Assembly: GCF_000024025.1 (NCBI RefSeq)
Contig: NC_013131.1
Location: forward strand, 10,272,229-10,336,228
Reading direction: 5' to 3'
Length of the DNA: 64,000 nucleotides
Source: Catenulispora acidiphila DSM 44928
GTDB lineage: Bacteria > Actinomycetota > Actinomycetes > Streptomycetales > Catenulisporaceae
A program made the position numbers and the translations under genes. How positions within the stretch are numbered: position 1 is the stretch's first letter; each line of letters starts with the position of its first letter. Shown here in pieces: positions 17,073 to 25,420 of the stretch. The notes beneath the pieces were generated by a model that saw only the letters and a program-made list of their open reading frames with translations, was not told the origin of the DNA and did not search any database.

Positions 17073-17108
17073 GTTCGCACTACGAACCAGTAAGTTCGTA
17101 GAGCGAAC
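17073..17108. promoter_or_regulatory. Two tandem palindromic operators GTTCG-N5-CGAAC
   Basis: Site 1 is 17073-17087 and site 2 is 17094-17108. Each is GTTCG-N5-CGAAC, with centres 21 bases apart (two helical turns). The pair is itself a 14/15 inverted repeat. They lie just upstream of the LLM gene start at 17130. No regulator is encoded next to it. Confidence 0.6.
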
Positions 17109-17129
17109 TACCGAGGAGCGGAGAGCACC

Positions 17130-18041
17130 ATGTCCGAGAACACCGTCCGGTTCGGCATCGGGGTGTCGAACGCGGTCCGGGACATCGCCGGGACGATGGA
17201 GATCGTCGCCGGCGCCGATCGGGCGGGGCTGGACCACTTCTCCGTCTCCGACCATCCCTACCTCGGGCGGATGCTCGACGCGTACTCGATGGTCGGCGTC
17301 GCTCTGGGGCGGACGCAGCAGATCAGCGGCATGGTGAATGTCAGCAACCTGCCGACGCGCCCCGCGCCGATGCTGGCCCGCGCGGTCACCTCGCTGTCCG
17401 CTCTGACCGGCGGCCGCGTGGTCCTGGGCTTGGGCGCCGGCGGTTCCTGGGACGACATCGCGCGCCTGGGGTTCGCGCGGCTGAGCGGCGCCGAAGCCGT
17501 GCGCGCCTTCGAAGAGGCCTTCACCGTCATCAGGTCCCTGACCGGCGGCGGCGCTCCCGTCACCTTCGACGGCGAGTTCTACCACCTGGACCGCGTCGAG
17601 CCGGCTCCGGTCGCGGCGCCGCCGATCTGGACCGGCTCCGTCGGTGCGAAGTCCCTGGCTGTCACCGGCCGCCACGCCGACGGCTGGATCCCCGGCCACG
17701 CCGCCGACTGGCTGAGCACCCGCTACCGCGATTCACGCCCGGTCATCGACGAGGCGGCACGGGCGGTGGGCCGCGACCCGCGCGCTGTCGCAACGGTCTA
17801 CAACCTCCCCGGCCGCATCAGCCCCGCACCGCTGCCCGCCACTCGCGACGGCGACGGCCGCTGGCTCGGCGGCTCGGTCGCGCAATGGGTGACGGAGCTG
17901 ACCGGTGCGGTGCTGGACCACGAGGCGGGCGGCTTCACCTACTTCCCGGTCGGCGACCTGCCGATCCAGCGCGCGTCGGCGGTGTGGGCGGAGGAGATCG
18001 TGCCGGGGGTGCGCGAGGCGCTGGCAGCCGCCGCGCGATAA
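17130..18041 (+). CDS. LLM class F420-dependent oxidoreductase
   Basis: 303 residues, starting MSENTVRFGIGV. The barrel motifs HFSVSDHPYLG, GRVVLGLGAGGSWDDIARLG and PIWTGSVGAKSLAVTGRHADGW are those of F420-dependent LLM enzymes. The substrate is unknown. GGAGCGGAG upstream provides the ribosome-binding site. Control by an unlinked repressor through the two palindromes at 17073-17108 is likely. Confidence 0.87.
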   Translation: MSENTVRFGIGVSNAVRDIAGTMEIVAGADRAGLDHFSVSDHPYLGRMLDAYSMVGVALGRTQQISGMVNVSNLPTRPAPMLARAVTSLSALTGGRVVLGLGAGGSWDDIARLGFARLSGAEAVRAFEEAFTVIRSLTGGGAPVTFDGEFYHLDRVEPAPVAAPPIWTGSVGAKSLAVTGRHADGWIPGHAADWLSTRYRDSRPVIDEAARAVGRDPRAVATVYNLPGRISPAPLPATRDGDGRWLGGSVAQWVTELTGAVLDHEAGGFTYFPVGDLPIQRASAVWAEEIVPGVREALAAAAR

Positions 18042-18098
18042 GGCGCGCGCCGCACCGAGTCGCCGGTTTTGTCAGAGTGCACAGCTAGCGTTGCGACC

Positions 18099-18797
18099 GT
18101 GGCTACCTACGTCCTGATTCACGGAGCGTCCTCAGACTCCTGGCTCTGGCACCGCGTCGTCCCGCTGCTGCGTGCGGCGGGGCACGACGTCGTCGCCCCC
18201 GACCTGCCGATCTCCGACCCCGCATCAGGGATCCCGGAATATGCGGACGCAGTCGTCGCCGCCCTCGGCGACCGTGCCGCCGCCGACGACCTCATCGTCG
18301 TCGCGCAGTCCTTGGGCAGCTTCACCGGGACCGTGCTGTCCCAGCGGGTTCCGGCCAAGCTGCTGGTCTTCGTCTCGGGGATGGCACCGAAGGAGGGCGA
18401 GACGCCCGGCGAGTGGTGGGGGGCGACCGGCTACACGGAGGCCAGGCAGGCCAGCGACGCGCGCCTCGGACTGCCGGAGGGCGCCGACCTGAAGGTGGTC
18501 TTCTTCCACGACGTCCCCAAGGACGTCGTGGAAGAAGCCTTTGAGCGCGGCGAGGTCCAGCAGAGCGAGCGGGCGTTCGCTCCGCCGCCGATGCCGGCGC
18601 TTCCGGCAGACCTTCCCGTGCGCTACGTGGTGGGTCGCGACGACCGCTTCTTCCCCCTGGACTTCCAGCGCCGGACCATCCAGGAACGGCTGGGGTTCGC
18701 TCCCGACGAGATGGACGGCGGCCACCTGCTCCCGCTCGCGCGCCCCGAAGAGCTCGTCGAACGCCTGGAGAACTACCGGGTCGAAGCCGGACTTTAG
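18099..18797 (+). CDS. Alpha/beta hydrolase
   Basis: 232 residues. LIHGASSDSWLW (oxyanion-hole region), nucleophile elbow VAQSLGSF, a late Asp in YVVGRDDRFFP and the terminal GGHLLPLARPEEL give a complete Ser-Asp-His set. It is similar to small esterase-like hydrolases annotated as salicylate-esterase/hydroxynitrile-lyase relatives; the substrate is unknown. The GTG at 18099 begins the family-typical VATYVLIHGA, with a TAGCGT box just upstream (leaderless). The CDS contains an unusual 17-bp perfect inverted repeat. Confidence 0.85.
   Translation: MATYVLIHGASSDSWLWHRVVPLLRAAGHDVVAPDLPISDPASGIPEYADAVVAALGDRAAADDLIVVAQSLGSFTGTVLSQRVPAKLLVFVSGMAPKEGETPGEWWGATGYTEARQASDARLGLPEGADLKVVFFHDVPKDVVEEAFERGEVQQSERAFAPPPMPALPADLPVRYVVGRDDRFFPLDFQRRTIQERLGFAPDEMDGGHLLPLARPEELVERLENYRVEAGL
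18500..18537. repeat. 17-bp perfect inverted repeat inside the hydrolase gene
   Basis: Arms 18500-18516 and 18521-18537 are perfectly complementary around a CCAA loop. They encode FFHDVPKDVVEE in the hydrolase. The stem is stronger than most terminators in the window. Confidence 0.85.
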
Positions 18798-18846
18798 CCA
18801 CCAGAAAGGATGTGATACAGGTCACCTGCGATCAGGCTAGATCTGC

Positions 18847-18873
18847 TGTCACATCACCTCCGCGCCGATGGTC
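18847..18873 (+). promoter_or_regulatory. Candidate ECF41 promoter of second CMD gene
   Basis: TGTCACA (18847-18853), 16 bases, then GGTC (18870-18873). The -35 and spacing are identical to the candidate promoter of sigJ at 10887-10913. It lies 40 bases before the ATG at 18914. Confidence 0.5.
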
Positions 18874-18913
18874 TACGTAGCGAAAGCAACCGCCAGACCT
18901 GAGGAGCACCGCC

Positions 18914-19384
18914 ATGGAAGCCCGTTTCGACTACTACGGTTCCGCCACCGGCCAGAAGTTCGCCAAGTACATCAACTCGGCGGGCAAGGCCTCCGAAGGT
19001 TCGGGCGTGCCTTACGCGACGATCCAGCTCGTCCTGCTGCGCGCCAGCCAGATCAACGGCTGCGGCATGTGCACCGACATGCACTACAAGGACGCGGTCC
19101 ACGCCGGCGACCAGCCCGAGCGCCTGAACCTGGTCGCGGCCTGGCGCGAGGCGACGGTGTTCACCGACGCCGAGCGCGCCGCGCTGGAGCTGGCCGAGGA
19201 GGGCACCCGCATCGCCGACGCCGCCGGCGGGATCCCGGACGCCGTGTGGGCGAACGCCGCCGAGCACTTCGACGAGGAGCAGCTCGCCGGCCTGGTGTCG
19301 ACGATCGCGCTGATCAACGCCTACAACCGGATGAACGTCATGGTCCGCGTCCCGGCCGGGAACTACAAGCCCGGTCAGTGGTGA
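18914..19384 (+). CDS. Carboxymuconolactone decarboxylase/AhpD-like protein
   Basis: 156 residues, with redox motif QINGCGMCTDMHYKDA and the family-typical start MEARFDYYGS. GAGGAG lies upstream of the ATG. It resembles the CMD protein at 10983 through most of its length. The TGTCACA promoter upstream suggests that the ECF41 sigma factor 8 kb away also drives this copy. Confidence 0.88.
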   Translation: MEARFDYYGSATGQKFAKYINSAGKASEGSGVPYATIQLVLLRASQINGCGMCTDMHYKDAVHAGDQPERLNLVAAWREATVFTDAERAALELAEEGTRIADAAGGIPDAVWANAAEHFDEEQLAGLVSTIALINAYNRMNVMVRVPAGNYKPGQW

Positions 19385-19430
19385 CGACGGCGGAAGCGGG
19401 CACGGCCCGGGCCTGCGCCGGCCGCCCGGG

Positions 19431-20423
19431 TCAGCAGGTCTTGTAGACGTAAGACGAGCTGCCTGCCGGGCTCACGTCCTGATCGCGGTCCACGATCGCG
19501 ATCTTCCCGGCATAAGCGTGGCAGGCAGCGGTGAATCCCGCGTCGTCGTACTCGACGTCCACGACGTGGTCGGCGTAGGTGCTCGCGTAGCCGCCGCACT
19601 CGCCGTACTTCCCGCACTGCTCCGAGACCGCGAAGTCAAAGCCGATCTGATGCGCGCGCGGCAGGAACTCTGTCGTGTTCTTCTGCGCGATCGCCAGTCC
19701 CTTGGCGTGGGCCAGGCGTGCCAGCTGCGTAGCGAGTGCGACGTCGTCATCGGCGGTGAGCAGGCTCTGGGAGCGGGAGTAGGAGTCGAGGTTGTCGGGC
19801 TCGATCGCCTGGAATCCCTTGGCCGCGCAGCTCGCGATCCAGCCGCCCTCGATCTGCGCGATCGCCGTGCGCTTGGCGTCGGTGGAGACGTCGAGCAGCT
19901 GCTCGTTCCAGTTCTCGTCGATCACCGGCGCGCCGGAGGAGGTCTTCAGCAGCAGGTCCGGGTGGTTGCTCTGCCACCAGCCGGTGGCGTCGGGCTGCGC
20001 CTGGAAAGCGTTGAGGTAGCAGATGTTGTAGAGCCCGGGCGCCGGCGAAGCCGAGCTGTCGCGGGAGACGATGCGGACGCCGGACGGCGGGGCATAGGCG
20101 CCGCCGATCTGGTAGTCCCACTTCACGCCGGTCGGCGGTGGCGCGGCTGATCTCTGAGGCGCGCCGGCACTGGACGGCTTGCTCGATGAAGTCGGTGCGG
20201 AAGTCGGCCCATGCGATGGGGCAGACGATGAACTCGAAGCCGCAGATGTGGACTCCACCGACGAACTCGCGCTCGGAACAGCCGGTGAACTCGCCGACGG
20301 CACACTCGGCGCGCTCGGCGCACTCGAGCTGCCCTGCGCCGCGGCCTCCGGCTTCGACCCGCCGCTGGAGCAGCCCGCCACCAGCACCAGCACCGCCGCG
20401 ACGACCCCCGTGACCCCGCGCAT
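19431..20423 (-). CDS. Glycoside hydrolase family 114-like lipoprotein (endo-alpha-1,4-polygalactosaminidase type)
   Basis: 330 residues from the ATG at 20423, which follows a GGAAAGG-type ribosome-binding site. A lipoprotein signal ends in LVAGC (lipobox), then comes a ~75-residue Ser/Pro/Ala linker. The C-terminal catalytic domain has WDYQIGGAYAPP, YNICYLNAFQ, GFQAIEPDNLDSY and AIAQKNTTEF, typical of GH114/TM1410-like barrels. It is predicted to be anchored outside the membrane, acting on a galactosamine-containing polymer; the substrate is inferred from the family. Confidence 0.82.
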   Translation of the reverse strand: MRGVTGVVAAVLVLVAGCSSGGSKPEAAAQGSSSAPSAPSVPSASSPAVPSASSSVESTSAASSSSSAPSHGPTSAPTSSSKPSSAGAPQRSAAPPPTGVKWDYQIGGAYAPPSGVRIVSRDSSASPAPGLYNICYLNAFQAQPDATGWWQSNHPDLLLKTSSGAPVIDENWNEQLLDVSTDAKRTAIAQIEGGWIASCAAKGFQAIEPDNLDSYSRSQSLLTADDDVALATQLARLAHAKGLAIAQKNTTEFLPRAHQIGFDFAVSEQCGKYGECGGYASTYADHVVDVEYDDAGFTAACHAYAGKIAIVDRDQDVSPAGSSSYVYKTC

Positions 20424-20512
20424 CGCCCCACCTTTCCCTCGTGACACGCCGATGCTAGCCGCCGCCCGGCGCCGATTGGCCTCGAGCTGATCGGGGTTGT
20501 TTGAATGATCGC

Positions 20513-21553
20513 GTGCCCACAGTGAACGCTTTCGCCGCCGTCTCCGCGACCGCCCCGCTCCAGCCGATCACCATCGAGCGCCGCGAGGTCGGGCCGCGGG
20601 ATGTGCGGATCGACATCAAGTACACCGGCATCTGCCACTCCGACATCCACGAGGTGCGCGGCGACTGGGGCGAGTGCCCCTATCCGCTCGCGCCGGGCCA
20701 CGAGATCACCGGCGTGGTCTCGGCGGTCGGCGCCGAGGTGACCCGGTTCTCCGTCGGCGACCGGGTCGGCGTCGGCTGCCTGGTGAACTCCTGCGGCCAG
20801 TGCAAGGAGTGCGAGCGCGGCCAGGAGCAGTTCTGCTCGGTCAAGGCGGTCTGGACCTACGGCGACACCGACGTCGACGGGACCGTCACCCAGGGCGGCT
20901 ACTCCACACAGATCGTGGTGACCGACCGCTTCGTCGTGCACATCCCGGACGCGCTGCCGCTGGAGACCGCCGCGCCGCTGCTGTGCGCCGGCATCACGAC
21001 CTACGCGCCGCTGCGCCGCTGGGGCGCCGGTCCCGGCAAGAAGGTCGCGGTCGTCGGCCTCGGCGGCCTCGGCCACGTCGCGGTGAAGATCGCCCGCGCG
21101 CTCGGCGCCGAGGTGACCGTCCTGTCCCAGACCCTGTCCAAGAAGGACGCGGGCCTCGCGCTCGGCGCGAGCGACTACCGCGCGACCAGCGACCCGGCGA
21201 CCTTCGCGGACCTCGCGGGCACCTTCGACCTGATCGTGAGCACGGTCAGCGCGCCGCTGCCGATGGACTCCTACCTGCTGATGCTCGGCGTCGGCGGCGC
21301 CATGATCAACGTCGGCGCGGCGCCGGAGGAGAGCGGTCTGCACCTGCGGATCCTGAACCGGCAGCGGGTCCTGGCCGGCTCGCTGATCGGCGGGATCGCC
21401 GAGACCCAGGAGATGCTCGACTTCTGCGGCGAGCACGGGATCGGCGCGGAGGTCGAGATCATCGCCGCCGAGCAGATCAACGAGGCCTACGAGCGGGTGC
21501 TCGCCTCGGACGTGCGGTACCGGTTCGTCATCGACATCTCGACGCTGGCCTGA
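20513..21553 (+). CDS. Zinc-dependent alcohol dehydrogenase (CAD/YahK-like)
   Basis: About 346 residues. Catalytic zinc ligands are in CHSDIHEVRGDWG and GHEITG, the structural zinc ligands C-GQC-KEC-ERGQEQFC are present, and the Rossmann motif is VVGLGGLGHVAVK. This is the NADP-preferring cinnamyl alcohol dehydrogenase-like subgroup. The GTG at 20513 is proposed (VPTVNAFAAVS is the usual N-terminus); the ATG at 20501 is also in frame. It is divergent from the GH114 gene, with no linked regulator. Confidence 0.88.
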   Translation: MPTVNAFAAVSATAPLQPITIERREVGPRDVRIDIKYTGICHSDIHEVRGDWGECPYPLAPGHEITGVVSAVGAEVTRFSVGDRVGVGCLVNSCGQCKECERGQEQFCSVKAVWTYGDTDVDGTVTQGGYSTQIVVTDRFVVHIPDALPLETAAPLLCAGITTYAPLRRWGAGPGKKVAVVGLGGLGHVAVKIARALGAEVTVLSQTLSKKDAGLALGASDYRATSDPATFADLAGTFDLIVSTVSAPLPMDSYLLMLGVGGAMINVGAAPEESGLHLRILNRQRVLAGSLIGGIAETQEMLDFCGEHGIGAEVEIIAAEQINEAYERVLASDVRYRFVIDISTLA

Positions 21554-21583
21554 GGGGGTAGCTCCGTCCCGGCCATCGTCATG

Positions 21584-21605
21584 GTTGACTAGTGTTCTAG
21601 TTAAC
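21584..21605. promoter_or_regulatory. GntR (YtrA-type) operator
   Basis: GTTGACTAG (21584-21592) and CTAGTTAAC (21597-21605) form an 8-of-9 inverted repeat with a 4-base centre. It contains a TTGACT -35 and lies 45 bases upstream of the GntR gene start. It is probably the autoregulatory operator of the GntR-ABC operon. Confidence 0.6.
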
Positions 21606-21649
21606 CGTAACAATTACTCCCGTCCACTCCGGCGAACGGGAGCTTTTCG

Positions 21650-22090
21650 ATGATCGATTTTCACGTCGACCGGGCCGGCAGCGTCCCGGCCTACGCCCAA
21701 CTGGTGCAGCAGGTCCGCGAGGCCCTGCGGCTGGGCCTGCTGCACCCCGGCGACAAGCTGCCCACGGTCCGGGAGGTCGTCACCTCCTGCGCCGTCAACG
21801 CCGCGACCGTCCTGAAGGCCTACCGCGAGCTGGAGCTCTCCGGTCTGGTCGAGGCCCGGCAGGGCGCCGGGACCTACGTCTCCGGCACCCTCGGCGGCGC
21901 CGCCGACCAGGCGGTGATGGACGAACTGCGCGGCCGGTTGACCGGCTGGGTCGGCGACGCCCGGACCGCCGGCCTGGAGGACGACGACATGCGCGCCCTG
22001 ATGACCTCGGTGCTCGCGGAGCCGCCGGGGGAGCTGACGGCTGAGCAGCGCGCCGCCTCCGCCCCCTCGCAAGACAGAGCACGGCGATGA
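21650..22090 (+). CDS. GntR family regulator, YtrA subfamily
   Basis: 146 residues. The N-terminal winged HTH contains KLPTVREVVTSCAVNAATVLKAYRELELSGLV; the effector region is short, as in YtrA-type regulators that control adjacent ABC transporters. The stop overlaps the ATP-binding gene start (ATGA). The operator at 21584-21605 suggests autorepression of the three-gene operon. Confidence 0.87.
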   Translation: MIDFHVDRAGSVPAYAQLVQQVREALRLGLLHPGDKLPTVREVVTSCAVNAATVLKAYRELELSGLVEARQGAGTYVSGTLGGAADQAVMDELRGRLTGWVGDARTAGLEDDDMRALMTSVLAEPPGELTAEQRAASAPSQDRARR

Positions 22091-22932
22091 GCGAGTTCGC
22101 CATCCAGACCGAGAGTCTCGGCAAGCGCTACCGGAAACTGTGGGCGCTGAAGGACTTCAGCGTCTCGCTGCCCGCCAACAAGGTCATCGCACTGGTCGGC
22201 GCGAACGGCGCCGGCAAGTCCACGCTGATGTCCATCGCCGCCGGGATCCTGCCGGCCAGCGAGGGCGAGCTCCGGGTCAACGGCCGCGTGGTGCTGCTGT
22301 CCCAGGAGAAGCCGCTCTACCGCTCGTTCACCGTCGCCGACATGCTCGCCTTCGGCAGGCATCTGAACCGGGTCTGGGACCAGGAGCGCGCGCTGAACTG
22401 GCTGGGCCGCTTCGACATCCCGCTGAACCGGCCCTGCGGCAAGCTCTCCGGCGGCCAGCAGACGCAGGTCGCGATGGCCGTGGCGCTCGGCGCGCGGCCC
22501 TCGGTCCTGCTGCTCGACGAGCCGCTGGCCAACCTGGACCCGCTGGCCCGCCGCGAGGTCACCGGCGAACTGCTCGCCGAGGTGGCCGACAGCGACATGA
22601 CGGTCGTGCTGTCCACCCATGTGGTGGCCGAGCTGGCCGGCGTCGGCGACTACCTGCTGCTGCTCGGGCAGGGCCGCGGCAAGCTCGACGGCGACGTCGA
22701 GGAGCTGCTGGCCCAGCACGCGCGGCTGACCGGCCCGCGCGCCGACGCCCCGCCGGTCGAGGGCGAGATCGTGCAGGCGCAGCACACCGAACGGCAGTCG
22801 ACGTTCGTGATCCGCACGCTGCTCGGCGCGGACACTCCGCTGGCCGAGCCGTGGAAGGCGCAGCCGCTGACTCTGGAGGACCTGGTGCTCGCCTACCTGA
22901 AGCCGCATCGCAGTCCCGGGGAGGAGCTGTGA
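22087..22932 (+). CDS. ABC transporter ATP-binding protein
   Basis: 281 residues. Walker A GANGAGKSTL, signature LSGGQQTQVAMA and Walker B VLLLDEPLANLD are all intact. It overlaps the preceding GntR gene by 4 bases and the permease by 4 bases, so the three are tightly coupled. The layout matches YtrA-type operons, often induced by cell-envelope-active compounds; the substrate is unknown here. Confidence 0.88.
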   Translation: MSEFAIQTESLGKRYRKLWALKDFSVSLPANKVIALVGANGAGKSTLMSIAAGILPASEGELRVNGRVVLLSQEKPLYRSFTVADMLAFGRHLNRVWDQERALNWLGRFDIPLNRPCGKLSGGQQTQVAMAVALGARPSVLLLDEPLANLDPLARREVTGELLAEVADSDMTVVLSTHVVAELAGVGDYLLLLGQGRGKLDGDVEELLAQHARLTGPRADAPPVEGEIVQAQHTERQSTFVIRTLLGADTPLAEPWKAQPLTLEDLVLAYLKPHRSPGEEL

Positions 22933-23897
22933 AGGGCCTGATCTGGCTGACCTGGCGCCAGCACCGCTGGCCCATAGCGGTCAGCGCCGCGCTCACCGTG
23001 ATCCTGGTCGTCCTCATGGCGCTCACCGCCTCCGATCTCGGCTCGCTGGCCGCCAAGTGCGCGGACCACGCGGCGCGGTGCCAGGTGGCCAAGACGCAAT
23101 CCGTCCCGTCGCACGCCAGCTACCTGATGAACACGGTGGTCTTCCTCCCGGTGCTCGTCGCGGTGTTCTGGGGCGTCCCGCTGCTGGCCCGCGAGTTCGA
23201 GCAGCGCACGCTGCCGCTGGCCTGGTCGCAGGACGTCAGCCGGGACAAGTGGCTGGCCGGCAAGAGCACGGTGATGGTCGTCCTGGTCGCGGCGATGGGT
23301 ACCGCCCTGGCCGCCGAGTCCGAGCACCTGGCGCACCAGTTCCACGCCTACACCGGAGAGAGCCTGTTCGAGGGCACTCAATTCCAGGCCGGCGGCTGGC
23401 TGCCGCTCACGCTGGGACTGGCCTGGCTCGCGGTCGGCATCGCGGCGGGCGCGGCGACCCGGCGGGTGCTGGTGGCGATCGCGGTCGTCGGCGGGCTCTG
23501 GATCGTGCGCATGGTCGGGATGGTCCAGTTGCGGCCGCACTTCGCGACGCCGGTGACGATGATCAAGCAGTTCGACCTCGGTAGGGTCGGCGCGGGCCCG
23601 GCCGCGCCCACGGCATCGAACGACATGAGCCTCAGCAACGGGAACGTCCCCTTCCTCGACGCCCACGGCGGCACGCACTCGCCGCAGCAGGTGATGGACG
23701 GCTGGTGCGGGTCCGCCGACGACATGAACGCCTGCCTGCACCAGCACGGCATCATCGGCACCCTGGACAAGTTCCAGCCCGCGAGCCGGATGGGGACGTT
23801 CCACCTCATCGAGAACGGCATGAACCTCGGGCTGTTCGTGATCGCGCTGGCGGTCGCCTGGTGGTGTGTGCGGCGGACGCGGACCACCGTGGTCTAG
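22929..23897 (+). CDS. ABC transporter permease, Ytr-like
   Basis: 322 residues starting at a GTG inside the ATPase stop (GTGA). Hydrophobic segments lie at about residues 15-35, 60-85, 115-135, 165-205 and 295-312. A long extracellular loop (about 225-290) contains two cysteines. LAREFEQRTLPLAWSQ is a motif I recognise from actinobacterial transporters of this type. The stop codon is the first of four regularly spaced in-frame TAG codons. Confidence 0.82.
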   Translation: MKGLIWLTWRQHRWPIAVSAALTVILVVLMALTASDLGSLAAKCADHAARCQVAKTQSVPSHASYLMNTVVFLPVLVAVFWGVPLLAREFEQRTLPLAWSQDVSRDKWLAGKSTVMVVLVAAMGTALAAESEHLAHQFHAYTGESLFEGTQFQAGGWLPLTLGLAWLAVGIAAGAATRRVLVAIAVVGGLWIVRMVGMVQLRPHFATPVTMIKQFDLGRVGAGPAAPTASNDMSLSNGNVPFLDAHGGTHSPQQVMDGWCGSADDMNACLHQHGIIGTLDKFQPASRMGTFHLIENGMNLGLFVIALAVAWWCVRRTRTTVV

Positions 23898-23941
23898 AAG
23901 CCCGCCTAGAAGCCCGCCTAGACGCCCGTCTAGAAGCCCAC
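23894..23941 (+). repeat. 4 x 12-bp tandem repeat containing in-frame TAG stops
   Basis: Units of CTAGAAGCCCGC (23894, 23906, 23918, 23930) with one or two differences in the last two. The period is a multiple of three, so each unit supplies TAG in the permease reading frame. It ends just before the stop of the convergent MocR gene. Confidence 0.85.
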
Positions 23942-23943
23942 CG

Positions 23944-25374
23944 CTAAAAACCCACTGCGCGCAAAGTCCCGGCGAGCGCTTCGAGCGCCGCCGGGTACGC
24001 GCGTTCCGTCGCCGCCGCGTAGCCGATGAGCAGGCCTTGCCGGGCCGCTTCGGTGTTCTGATACAGCTCGGCCAGTCCCCGAACCGCCAAGCCGCGCGCT
24101 TCGCCCTCGGCGCGGATCTCGCTCTCCCCCGGTCCCTCAGAGGGCAGCGTCACCAGTACATGGAGACCGGCTGGAACGCCTTGCACCGACAGGCTCGGGA
24201 ACTCCTCGAGCAACGCCACCAGGCGTTCGCGACGCTTGCCGTAACGAAGCCGCGCGGCGCGTACATGCCGGTCATAGGCGTGAGACGCGACGAAGTCCGC
24301 GAGCACCGCCTGGCCGATGCCCTCGCTGAAGGGCTCTGTCTCCAGCTTCGCCCGCACGAAGGACTCGACCAACCGCGACGGCAGCGCCAGCCAGCCCAGA
24401 CACAGCCCGGGACCGAGCGTCTTCGACACCGACCCGCAGTAGACGACCTCGCACGTCGCGACCGGCTGCATCGCGCCGACCGGGCGCCGGTCGTAGCGGA
24501 ACTCGCTGTCGTAGTCGTCCTCGATGACCAGCGCCTCGGTGCGCCGAGCCCACTCGACGACCGCCCGCCGACGCGACGGCTCCAGCGGCACACCGGTCGG
24601 GTACTGATGCGCCGGGGTGAGAAACGCGGCGCCTTCATCGCTCAGCGCCTCCACCACCGCGCCGCCTTCATCGACCGGCAGCGGCCGGACGTCCATGCCC
24701 GCACCGGCGACGAGGTCCCGGAAGATCGCGTGTCCGGGCTCCTCCCACGCCACCGTCCGCGCTCCCCGCGACCGCAGCACGCGCGCGATCAGCTGCACGC
24801 TCTGGTGATAGCCGCTGGTGATCACGACGCGGTCCGCCGATGTCTGCACGCCGCGCGTCCGGCCGAGGTAGTCGGCCAGCGCGGCCCGCAGCTCGAAGCG
24901 CCCCTGCGGATCGCCCACGCCGAACAGCTCCGGCCGGGCCGCCGCGAGTACCCGGCGCGTCGCGGCGGTCCAGCCGCGCAACGGGAACGCCGCGAGATCC
25001 GGGCTGCCCGGCCGCAAGTCGTGCTCCGGACGCACGGCGGCGAACCGGTGCGGCGAGGCGGCCGGCGGCTTCGGGTCGCGGACGTCGGCGACCGCGGTGC
25101 CGGAGCCGGGCCGCGAGGTGAGGAAGCCCTCGTCGACGAGCTGGCCGTAGGCGGAGGTGACGGTCCCGCGCGAGAGCCCGAGCTGCTCGGCCAGGCCGCG
25201 GCTGGACGGCAGCGGCACGCCGGGGCGCAGGCTGCCGTCGCGGATCGCCTCGCGCAGCGCGGACTCCAGCGCCGCGCGGCGCTTCGCGGGTCCCGCGGCG
25301 CTGAGGTCGCGCTGGAGGTCCAGCTGAAGGTCGAGATGAAGATCTAGCCGCGAACCGGTCCAAGCTTTCGCCAT
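23944..25374 (-). CDS. MocR/PdxR-type regulator: GntR HTH fused to aminotransferase domain
   Basis: 476 residues. The N-terminal GntR winged HTH (about 35-100, LPSSRGLAEQLGLSRGTVTS) is joined by a linker to a fold-type I PLP domain. That domain has VIEDDYDSEFRYD and the lysine motif CGSVSKTLGPGL. MocR proteins sense PLP or amino compounds and usually control a divergent gene. The divergent neighbour is a phosphoesterase, and paired TGGACC-type half-sites occupy the shared promoter. A paralogue is at 40359. Confidence 0.88.
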   Translation of the reverse strand: MAKAWTGSRLDLHLDLQLDLQRDLSAAGPAKRRAALESALREAIRDGSLRPGVPLPSSRGLAEQLGLSRGTVTSAYGQLVDEGFLTSRPGSGTAVADVRDPKPPAASPHRFAAVRPEHDLRPGSPDLAAFPLRGWTAATRRVLAAARPELFGVGDPQGRFELRAALADYLGRTRGVQTSADRVVITSGYHQSVQLIARVLRSRGARTVAWEEPGHAIFRDLVAGAGMDVRPLPVDEGGAVVEALSDEGAAFLTPAHQYPTGVPLEPSRRRAVVEWARRTEALVIEDDYDSEFRYDRRPVGAMQPVATCEVVYCGSVSKTLGPGLCLGWLALPSRLVESFVRAKLETEPFSEGIGQAVLADFVASHAYDRHVRAARLRYGKRRERLVALLEEFPSLSVQGVPAGLHVLVTLPSEGPGESEIRAEGEARGLAVRGLAELYQNTEAARQGLLIGYAAATERAYPAALEALAGTLRAVGF

Positions 25375-25401
25375 GGAAGTGGAGCTTAACCGTGGACCGG
25401 T
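25354..25401. promoter_or_regulatory. MocR operator pair in divergent promoter
   Basis: ACCGGTCCA (25354-25362) and TGGACCGGT (25393-25401) are perfect 9-bp inverted copies with centres 39 bases apart. One lies in the first codons of the MocR gene. The second MocR locus (40333-40378) has the same 39-base geometry. Confidence 0.6.
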
Positions 25402-25420
25402 GTCTGCCTACGCTCGAGGC

